Assembly (NCBI GenBank): GCA_024279745.1
Contig: JAJRRE010000257.1
Span: 1-12,923, forward strand
From: Alphaproteobacteria bacterium
Lineage (GTDB): Bacteria; Pseudomonadota; Alphaproteobacteria; Rhizobiales; Hyphomicrobiaceae
Direction of reading: 5' to 3'
Length of the DNA stretch: 12,923 nucleotides
This document shows positions 6,258 through 11,938 of this stretch, piece by piece. Every line of letters begins with the position of its first letter. The first letter of the stretch is position 1. The translations under genes and the position numbers were made by a program. The notes below the pieces were generated by a model. That model had not been told where the DNA came from. It saw only the letters and a program-made list of their open reading frames with translations, and ran no database searches.

Positions 6258-6263
6258 TATAAT
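6258..6263 (+). promoter_or_regulatory. TATAAT -10 element before arsM
   Basis: A perfect TATAAT lies 39 bp upstream of the arsM start, in an otherwise GC-rich gap. No good -35 is present at 16-18 bp (CAAATT is the closest). It suggests arsM may have its own, perhaps activator-dependent, promoter besides read-through from the permease gene. No ArsR-type palindrome was seen. Confidence 0.4.
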
Positions 6264-6302
6264 AAATGCCCACGGCCAACAGCCCCTTGGAGCGCCGCCC
6301 CC

Positions 6303-7379
6303 ATGTCCATAGACATCGTCAAAGATTATTACGGCAAAGTCCTCAAAACTTCCGCCGATCTGAAAACCGAAGCCTGTTGCACGCCCGATGGAATGCCGGG
6401 CTTTGTCAAGCGCCTGCTGTCGAATGTGCATGACGAGGTGCTGGCCAAATATTATGGCTGCGGGCTGGTGACGCCGTCGGTGCTCAAAGGTGCACGCATT
6501 CTTGATCTGGGTTCGGGCTCGGGGCGCGACGTTTATGCGCTGGCGCAACTGGTTGGTGAGGGCGGCGAAGTCGTCGGTGTCGATATGACCCCGGAGCAGA
6601 TTGCCGTGGCGCGGACGCACATGGACTGGCACCGGGACAAATTCGGCTTTGCCAAATCCAATGTACGTTTTTTGGATGGCTATATCGAACGGCTTGATGA
6701 GCTGGATCTGGAGCCGGGCAGTTTCGACATCATTATCTCTAATTGCGTGATCAATCTGTCACCCGACAAGCCCGCCGTGCTGAAAGGCGTTTATGATCTT
6801 TTGAAGACCGGCGGCGAGATGTATTTCTCCGACGTTTACGCCGACCGGCGCCTTGCCGATGACGTGCGCGCCGATCCGGTGCTCTACGGCGAATGTCTGG
6901 GCGGAGCGCTATATTGGAACGATTTTAACAACATCGCCATTGCGGCAGGCTTTAAAGATCCGCGCCTGGTCGAAGATCGCCCGCTTGGCGTGACCGATGA
7001 AAAGCTGGCGGCAAAGCTTGGTGCGGCGAAGTTCTTCTCAGCCACGTATCGGCTGTGGAAGCTCGACGGCCTTGAACCCGCTTGCGAAGATTACGGCCAG
7101 GCCGTGATCTATAAGGGCGGCATTGAGCAGGCCGAAGATGTGTTCGAACTCGACAAGCATCACGCCTTAGAGCGTGGCAAGGTGTTCCCCGTCTGCGGTA
7201 ATACGTGGCGAATGCTGAAAGACACGCGCTTTGCCAAACACTTCGATTTCATCGGCGACTTTAACACCCATTACGGCATCTTCGCCGATTGCGGCACGTC
7301 GATCCCTTACGCCTCTAACGCCGGCACAAACAGTGACAGCAACAGCGGCAGTAGTGAAAGCAGCGGCGGCTGTTGCTAA
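6303..7379 (+). CDS. arsM: Arsenite S-adenosylmethionine methyltransferase (ArsM type)
   Basis: 358 residues, cytoplasmic. The SAM-binding motif ILDLGSGSGRD (66-76) and VGVDMT (91-96) define a class I methyltransferase. Cys25/26 (in TEACCTP), Cys53, Cys148 (in SNCVINL) and Cys198 (in YGECLGGA) match the four cysteines of Cyanidioschyzon ArsM (44, 72, 174, 224, from memory) in order and spacing. These bind As(III), so the protein should methylate arsenite to mono-, di- and trimethyl forms. A C-terminal domain (about 267-335) with VFPVCGNTWRML follows, then a Ser/Asn/Gly-rich tail ending in CysCys (357-358). GGAG lies 10 bases before the ATG. The stop overlaps that of the convergent gene by 4 bp. 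No arsS, arsR or arsenite efflux gene is nearby. Confidence 0.93.
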   Translation: MSIDIVKDYYGKVLKTSADLKTEACCTPDGMPGFVKRLLSNVHDEVLAKYYGCGLVTPSVLKGARILDLGSGSGRDVYALAQLVGEGGEVVGVDMTPEQIAVARTHMDWHRDKFGFAKSNVRFLDGYIERLDELDLEPGSFDIIISNCVINLSPDKPAVLKGVYDLLKTGGEMYFSDVYADRRLADDVRADPVLYGECLGGALYWNDFNNIAIAAGFKDPRLVEDRPLGVTDEKLAAKLGAAKFFSATYRLWKLDGLEPACEDYGQAVIYKGGIEQAEDVFELDKHHALERGKVFPVCGNTWRMLKDTRFAKHFDFIGDFNTHYGIFADCGTSIPYASNAGTNSDSNSGSSESSGGCC

Positions 7380-8317
7380 GGCGATTTCGTCGGCAAGACC
7401 CAATTGTTCCAGAGCGGGTCCGGCTTGCCGCCATTGCCAGCATAGAACGCTTCGGCGGCGCGATTGCCTTTCAGCACGGTCCAGATCAGGGCCGACGCGC
7501 CTGTCTCATGTGCGCGGGCCTGCGCGGCAGCTAACAGCGCCTGACCAACACCGCGCCCGCGTGCCGCCTCATCGATGAACAGTTCTTTCATGACCAGCTT
7601 TGGTTTCATGTCATAGGTCCACGGGATACGGTAAAGCACGCACATGCCGAGCAGGCGGGGCGGCGTGTCGGCCCTCTCATTCGCCGCCACCAGCGCCTCA
7701 AAGCGCGGCGCCGCGCTCAAGCCAAAATCGATCAGGTCAGCCTCGCTCACTCTAAAATCATCCAGATAACCCTCAAACGCCGCCAGCGCGCGCATCAGCT
7801 GCAACAATTGCGGCACATCGGCTTCGCGAAAGGCGCGCACGATATAATCGCGCGAACGTTTCGACGTGGGTGCAGGCGAGAGCGAAGACGCCGACGTGAG
7901 TGCCGGCGCGAGGGTCGGTGTGAGGTTAGCCTCGACTTTGCGAAAAGCGTCCTTGCGCGCGATCAGCCCGTCTTTAAAGTCAAACACATCACTGCCGCGA
8001 ATGGTCTGCGTCGTGCCGTCCGGCCTTGCCGCCTCAATGCTCCAGGTGGCAAAAGCCTTGTCGCCGACATAGATGGTCTCAAGGCTTGATGAACCGCCCG
8101 GATCATTGGCCAGCATTAGCGCAAAGCCCGCGATCACCTCATCGCGCCCGCGCCAGGTCGTGCCCGGTTCCGGCCCAACCGAGGCGCTGTAAACGCAGCC
8201 GTCGGTAATTAACCCGCCGAGCGCCGCCACATCGCGCGCGCCCCAGGCCGCCTGAAAGGCTTCCAGACAGGACCGGTTGCGCGTTTCTTCTTCGCTTAGC
8301 TGCCGCATTATACTCAT
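7376..8317 (-). CDS. SnoaL-like domain fused to a GNAT acetyltransferase
   Basis: 313 residues in two parts. Residues 1-130 look like a SnoaL/NTF2-like domain: a helix with AAWGARDVAAL, then strands around TTWRGRDEVIAGF and GSDVFDFKDGLIARKDAFRKV. A Pro/Ser/Ala/Thr-rich linker (132-152) joins it to a GNAT N-acetyltransferase (157-308) with the acetyl-CoA loop RGRGVGQALL (253-262), preceded by MKELFIDEAA, and the NRAAEAFYAGNG helix (285-296). The GNAT part resembles polyamine/diamine-type acetyltransferases more than others, but the acceptor is unknown. The start at 8317 is fixed by an ATGA overlap with the stop of the upstream rhodanese gene, so the two are probably translationally coupled. 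Whether it acts on arsenical compounds, as some GNATs near ars genes do, is speculation. Confidence 0.82.
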   Translation of the reverse strand: MSIMRQLSEEETRNRSCLEAFQAAWGARDVAALGGLITDGCVYSASVGPEPGTTWRGRDEVIAGFALMLANDPGGSSSLETIYVGDKAFATWSIEAARPDGTTQTIRGSDVFDFKDGLIARKDAFRKVEANLTPTLAPALTSASSLSPAPTSKRSRDYIVRAFREADVPQLLQLMRALAAFEGYLDDFRVSEADLIDFGLSAAPRFEALVAANERADTPPRLLGMCVLYRIPWTYDMKPKLVMKELFIDEAARGRGVGQALLAAAQARAHETGASALIWTVLKGNRAAEAFYAGNGGKPDPLWNNWVLPTKSP

Positions 8318-8745
8318 GCTGCGACGGCGCGGTCCGGCTCGCCCGGCTCTGTACCCTGCCGGAATGAGAAATTCTCATCTGCCCAGCCGGTTATACCGCC
8401 GATCATTTCCTTCACCGGCCGTCCCAGTTTCGCCAGCCGCACAGCCGCTTTATTGGCGCCATTGCAATGCGGCCCGGCGCAATAGACCACAAACACCGTG
8501 TCCTCGGGCCAGTCGCTCATGCGGTTTGCGGTGATCTTGCCATGCGGTAGGTTAATCGCGCCGGGGATATGCGAACTCTCATAGGCCGCCGGCCCGCGCA
8601 CATCCAGTAACACGAAATCATTTTTGCCGTGGGCGTGACTGTCCTGCACATCCCAGCAATCGGTCTCAAACGTCAGCCGCGCCTCGAAATGGGTCAGCGC
8701 CGCATTGGGCGCAGCGGCAGGGGTCGCGGTTACATGGCTGGTCAT
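8314..8745 (-). CDS. Rhodanese-like domain protein
   Basis: 143 residues, no signal peptide, cytoplasmic. One rhodanese domain: LLDVRGPAAYESSHIPGAINLPHGK (46-70) and the active-site loop YCAGPHCNGANKAA (88-101) with Cys89 as the likely persulfide residue and a second Cys94 closing the loop, then MIGGITGW (114-121). Rhodaneses transfer sulfane sulfur; the loop of this subfamily, CxxxxC rather than CxxxxR, suggests a substrate other than thiosulfate. The start at 8745 has a full AAGGAGG at 8 bases; an in-frame ATG at 8787 lacks one. It is the first gene of a two-gene unit and diverges from an FtrA-type regulator, a pairing I recall from other Alphaproteobacteria. Confidence 0.9.
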   Translation of the reverse strand: MTSHVTATPAAAPNAALTHFEARLTFETDCWDVQDSHAHGKNDFVLLDVRGPAAYESSHIPGAINLPHGKITANRMSDWPEDTVFVVYCAGPHCNGANKAAVRLAKLGRPVKEMIGGITGWADENFSFRQGTEPGEPDRAVAA

Positions 8746-8807
8746 TATTTCGGCCTCCTTAAGCTTCTGATCGTAGTGATAGGACACAATCTGTCAGATC
8801 CGCAGAA

Positions 8808-8832
8808 ATTGTCGATTGGCGCAAACGACAAT
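8808..8832. promoter_or_regulatory. 25-bp interrupted palindrome, probable operator
   Basis: ATTGTCG (8808-8814) and CGACAAT (8826-8832) are perfect 7-bp arms with an 11-bp spacer, 63 bp upstream of the rhodanese start and in the shared region with ftrA. The half-site core TGTCG recalls, from memory, the TGTCGC-N8-AA half-site of the GlxA-like regulator ArgR of Pseudomonas. The divergent FtrA-type protein is the obvious candidate to bind it. Confidence 0.5.
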
Positions 8833-8855
8833 ATGCGGTAACATCACGCCACCCG

Positions 8856-8953
8856 GTCGGAGGGCCGACTGCCATGTCGGAGGGCCGCCTGCCGGTCGGA
8901 GGGCCGACTGCCTTGTCGGAGGGCCGACTGCCTTGTCGCAGGGCCGACGGGAC
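8856..8953. repeat. Five tandem ~20-bp repeats with internal dyads
   Basis: Units begin at 8856, 8876, 8895, 8915 and 8935 (lengths 20, 19, 20, 20 and a diverged last unit). The core is GTCGG-AGGG-CCGAC followed by TGCC plus one or two bases. Units 1, 3 and 4 have perfect 5-bp arms; units 2 and 5 have one substitution each in an arm. The units abut without unique spacers, so this is not a CRISPR array. The array lies between the palindrome at 8808 and the ftrA start. TGTCGG recurs at several unit junctions and resembles the palindrome half-site. Confidence 0.8.
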
Positions 8954-8981
8954 CAGATGTGTGACCGGATAAACTAGAGAA

Positions 8982-8993
8982 GGTGCTAGCACC
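8982..8993. promoter_or_regulatory. Perfect 12-bp palindrome at the ftrA ribosome site
   Basis: GGTGCTAGCACC (8982-8993) is fully self-complementary, starts inside the AGAAGG-like ribosome site and ends one base before the ATG at 8995. It could be an autoregulatory protein site or, in the mRNA, a small stem that limits ribosome access. Confidence 0.45.
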
Positions 8994-8994
8994 A

Positions 8995-10026
8995 ATGGCA
9001 TTGATTGAGGGACGACAGACGGCGTTACAACTTAAATCGGCGCCACGTCACCAGGCATTTACACAAACACATCACGCCAAGCCGAACAAAGTCTGCGCGC
9101 TGGCCTATGACGGCTTATGCACGTTTGAGTTTGGCATCACAGTGGAGGTGTTCGGTTTGGCGCGGCCGGAGCTGGACGTGGATTGGTACGACTTTACCAT
9201 CGCGGCCATCGAGCCGGGCCCGTTGCAAGCTGTTGGTGGGTTTCAAATCTCGGTCGATGCGGATTTGTCGGCCCTGGATGACGCGGATCTAATAATTGTG
9301 CCGGGCTGGCGCGGCGCCGACCGGGCGGTTCCGAAGCCGTTAATCAAAGCGTTGCAGCGCGCCCATAAACGCGGCGCCCGACTGGCGTCGATCTGCTCGG
9401 GCGTCTTTGTGTTGGCGGCGACGGGCCTGCTCAATGGCGCGCGCGCAACCACCCATTGGCGCTACGCCGATCAGCTGCAACAGATGTACCGCGCCATCGA
9501 TGTGGCGCCCGATGTGCTTTATGTGGATGAAGGCCAGATCCTCACATCGGCAGGGTCCGCGGCCGGGCTTGATATGAGCCTGCACATTGTGCGCGCTGAC
9601 TATGGCCATGAAGTTGGCAATGAAGTTGCGCGGCGCTTGGTGATCCCGGCGCACCGTGAAGGCGGGCAGGCGCAATTTGTGCCCAAGCCTGTTGCACGTG
9701 AGGCCGGTGGGGCGATTGCGCCGCTGATGGATCAGATCAGAACATCGCTGAATGAAGAGTGGGATGTCGCGCGCATGGCCGATGTCAGCGGGCTTAGCCC
9801 GCGCACCCTATTGCGCCGCTTCAACGATGCCACCGGGGTCAGCCCCAATGTCTGGCTGGTGGCGCAGCGCATCGACCATGCGCGCGCGTTGTTGGAAAGC
9901 ACGCCCCATGGTGTCAAAACCATTGCCGAGACTTGCGGCTTTGGCGCGCCGGAAACTCTGCGCCATCATTTTCGCCGCCTCATTGGCACATCGCCGGGCG
10001 CGTACCGGCGCGCCTTTCGTGACTAG
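8995..10026 (+). CDS. ftrA: FtrA/GlxA-type AraC-family transcription regulator
   Basis: 343 residues, cytoplasmic. The N-terminal DJ-1/PfpI-like domain (about 32-225) includes IIVPGWRG (100-107), the nucleophile-elbow-like ASICSGVFVLAATGLL (131-146, Cys134), THWRYAD (153-159) and TSAGSAAGLD (184-193), which match the FtrA subgroup from memory. The C-terminal AraC domain (about 245-342) has two helix-turn-helix units, DVARMADVSGLSPRTLLRRF (257-276) and near 308-329, ending SPGAYRRAF. Such proteins sense a small molecule through the N-terminal domain and usually activate neighbouring genes. The divergent rhodanese/GNAT operon is the likely target. The start at 8995 has AGAAGG about 11 bases upstream; an in-frame GTG at 8983 has no room for a ribosome site. 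The trigger ligand is unknown. Confidence 0.9.
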   Translation: MALIEGRQTALQLKSAPRHQAFTQTHHAKPNKVCALAYDGLCTFEFGITVEVFGLARPELDVDWYDFTIAAIEPGPLQAVGGFQISVDADLSALDDADLIIVPGWRGADRAVPKPLIKALQRAHKRGARLASICSGVFVLAATGLLNGARATTHWRYADQLQQMYRAIDVAPDVLYVDEGQILTSAGSAAGLDMSLHIVRADYGHEVGNEVARRLVIPAHREGGQAQFVPKPVAREAGGAIAPLMDQIRTSLNEEWDVARMADVSGLSPRTLLRRFNDATGVSPNVWLVAQRIDHARALLESTPHGVKTIAETCGFGAPETLRHHFRRLIGTSPGAYRRAFRD

Positions 10027-10107
10027 TGCACCATGGGTAGCGGAGCAGTTAATTTGTGATTTGTCCATATGGCCAGCCGCCGCGACTGGAAGCCGCCGCG
10101 CGGCGCC

Positions 10108-11097
10108 TCAGCCTTGATGCAGCTGATCGATGATACGGTGCACCAGTTGCACTTCATGGGCGATCTGTTCAAATAGCGGCTTTAAGTCTGCGGCAGGCGT
10201 ACTGGCGGAGAACCCTTCCAGAAAGTCTGATTTGCGTTGAGCCGCCACATAAAATTGCGAGCCAATAAAAGCGGCGCGAATTTTGTCTGTGCCAAAGACT
10301 TTGCGCAGGGCGAGGAAATTCTCCACAAAGGCCGGCGTGACGATCTGCAACCCAAGCGCCTCGCTGCTGGCATAAACTGCAAAGCGCTTTTCAAATTCTG
10401 GATGGGGGATATCAACCCGCACGCCGTCGCGCCACCAGTCGCGTAATTTATTGATCCATTTGCCATAGTCCCGCGCAATCAGAACTTTGCCGCGTATGGG
10501 CTGAGGTACCTGCAATTGAAACAACATGCCGTCAAATACGGTGACAGTCGATGACCCGCCTCGGCCATTTGTTGATTTGGTGGTCAGGGTCGCTTCCACC
10601 AGAGTGAAATCACAATCGCGGTATCGCCCCATCAACAGATCTTCAAGCTTGGCTGAATGGTAGCTGGGGATCAGATGTACATCGCGATAGGGTTGCAATT
10701 CAAATTCGGCCATTGCCTCGCGCGGATCATCAAATGTAAGGTGCGCATAATACAGCCCGCCCAGAGCCTTGCAAATTGCATCCATGAACGCTTTGCGCAA
10801 ATGGTCTTGATAGTCGCTGGTAGCGAGGTCGGCCCAGATCCAGACGATCAAGCCGGCACCAACAGCGACCAAAATTGGGATCCAGATCGGCAAGCCATTT
10901 GTCTGACACAGGATCAGGACAACAGCGGCAATGGTCGCCGCGCCGATACCGCCATTGCGCCAGCGCCGGTTTTTCTCTTTCAGCACCGTTTGGCGTTCTT
11001 GTTCCAGGCCATGCAGTTTCGGCACGATGCGGGTCTCAAACAATTTGTCGATATCGGCCTGGTTCAGCAAAGGTTGGGCGTTTTCGGTCTTGGACAT
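10108..11097 (-). CDS. DUF3137 membrane protein
   Basis: 329 residues. A charged N-terminal helix (about 12-48, possibly coiled) precedes two hydrophobic segments (about 51-65 and 70-88), probably a membrane hairpin with both ends in the cytoplasm. The rest is soluble and carries the DUF3137 pattern: AFMDAICKALGG, SAKLEDLLMGRYRDCDF (148-164), DFTLVEATL, VFDGMLFQL and HPEFEKRFAVYASSEALGLQIVTPAFVENFLALR (232-265). The family is uncharacterised; no catalytic residues are known. It is convergent with ftrA (81-bp gap) and downstream of a lipoprotein gene on the same strand. The ribosome site is poor (AGAG only). Confidence 0.85.
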   Translation of the reverse strand: MSKTENAQPLLNQADIDKLFETRIVPKLHGLEQERQTVLKEKNRRWRNGGIGAATIAAVVLILCQTNGLPIWIPILVAVGAGLIVWIWADLATSDYQDHLRKAFMDAICKALGGLYYAHLTFDDPREAMAEFELQPYRDVHLIPSYHSAKLEDLLMGRYRDCDFTLVEATLTTKSTNGRGGSSTVTVFDGMLFQLQVPQPIRGKVLIARDYGKWINKLRDWWRDGVRVDIPHPEFEKRFAVYASSEALGLQIVTPAFVENFLALRKVFGTDKIRAAFIGSQFYVAAQRKSDFLEGFSASTPAADLKPLFEQIAHEVQLVHRIIDQLHQG

Positions 11098-11187
11098 ATG
11101 GGCTCTAATTTAAAGACATACGGTTATGGACTGGATTTGAGCAGATCGGCTTATGTTAGTTATAGGGTGCTATGTCGGTTTATGGAC

Positions 11188-11211
11188 GGCGCAAACTTGT
11201 ACGACTGCGCC
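11188..11211. other. Inverted repeat upstream of the DUF3137 gene
   Basis: GGCGCA (11188-11193) and TGCGCC (11206-11211) flank a 12-base spacer that itself contains GTAC. On the plus strand it is followed by a loose AATATTTT tail. Located 91 bp upstream of the DUF3137 start and downstream of the lipoprotein gene, it may be an operator or an end signal. Confidence 0.3.
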
Positions 11212-11310
11212 AATATTTTCACCGTACCGTCAGGCTACCGCCCGATGCGTTTCGGTGCGGGCGCCAAGAATAACGGAAGAGGGCGCGCTGACCCCGATAT
11301 CGCCCGCGCG

Positions 11311-11622
11311 TCAAAATATCGCTTGCGCGTCAATGGGAGCATTTTGCTGAGGCGTAACGGTAGGCGTTACCGGAGCAGTAGGCGTTACTGGAGCGGTCGG
11401 TGTTGACTTGTTGCGGCGCGAGCGCACGATTAAAGCTGTGACACCCCCAACGGCGCCGGCGGCAATTGCGATGCACAAGATTCGGTTCTTCGGTTGCGCG
11501 CAAAAAGATCGGTCTTTCGCCGTGGTCGCACCCATGCGGACACCGTTAATAGTGTCGATCGAGCTGCAGGCGCTGAGGCTGATGGCTAACAACATCACTG
11601 CAGCAATCTTAATTGGTTTCAT
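11311..11622 (-). CDS. Small lipoprotein with Thr/Pro repeat tail
   Basis: 103 residues. A lipoprotein signal peptide ends in LSAC, with Cys19 as the lipidated residue, so the protein is anchored in the periplasm. Ser20 and Ser21 follow, which favours the outer membrane. A second hydrophobic segment (about 50-66, rich in Ala, Gly, Val and Ile) precedes a basic RSRRNK and a PTAPVT/PTAPVT/PTVT tail. In the DNA the tail is an 18-bp tandem repeat (11363-11380 and 11381-11398) plus a partial unit. The start at 11622 has AAGGG 10 bases upstream and puts the signal peptide at the N-terminus; a longer in-frame start at 11739 would not. No family or function recognised. Confidence 0.75.
   Translation of the reverse strand: MKPIKIAAVMLLAISLSACSSIDTINGVRMGATTAKDRSFCAQPKNRILCIAIAAGAVGGVTALIVRSRRNKSTPTAPVTPTAPVTPTVTPQQNAPIDAQAIF
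11351..11398. repeat. In-frame 18-bp tandem repeat in the lipoprotein gene
   Basis: Units 11363-11380 and 11381-11398 match at most positions, with a 12-bp partial unit at 11351-11362. They encode the PTAPVT repeat, so copy number may vary between strains without breaking the frame. Confidence 0.6.
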
Positions 11623-11938
11623 AGTCAGTGTTCCCTTGAAAATATATTGTACGTCAAAAGTTCGTAGCAACGCTAACTCAATGTACTTTCGCATGAACCG
11701 CCAATATGACAGTTGATTATTTCCATCCAAGGGGGACAAGGGCTGTGTATTTATGTCGTTCGATACACAAATAACACAAAAATTAGTTGTAATATAAATG
11801 CTTCCAAAACCAGTGGTAGAAACAAAAGATTAACTCGCCCGAAATCAGGTCACAACTTGCGATCTGATCGGCGATTGATTCGCGGTACTTGTGTCTTGGC
11901 GGATCTATACGCGCTCTGCCGATGAAGCTGGCCCACTC
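11623..11938. other. A/T-rich intergenic region between purL and the lipoprotein gene
   Basis: No gene is supported in this 316-bp stretch; a rightward 70-codon frame (11713-11925) has no ribosome site and an unconvincing translation. Positions of about 11740-11830 are clearly A/T-rich compared with both sides. CGATC-T-GATCG (11860-11870) is a small palindrome past the purL stop. It should contain the lipoprotein promoter and the purL end, but no strong terminator or promoter stands out. This is the right edge of the accessory block. Confidence 0.5.

Noticed and set aside
6303..7379. Full arsenosugar pathway
   Set aside because: The radical SAM partner ArsS is not in the window; only the methylation step is supported.
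8856..8953. CRISPR array
   Set aside because: Units abut with no unique spacers, are only ~20 bp and no cas gene is present.
10657..11406. 249-codon plus-strand reading frame
   Set aside because: It lies antisense to the DUF3137 gene and runs into the lipoprotein gene; its translation matches no family and both opposite-strand genes are well supported.
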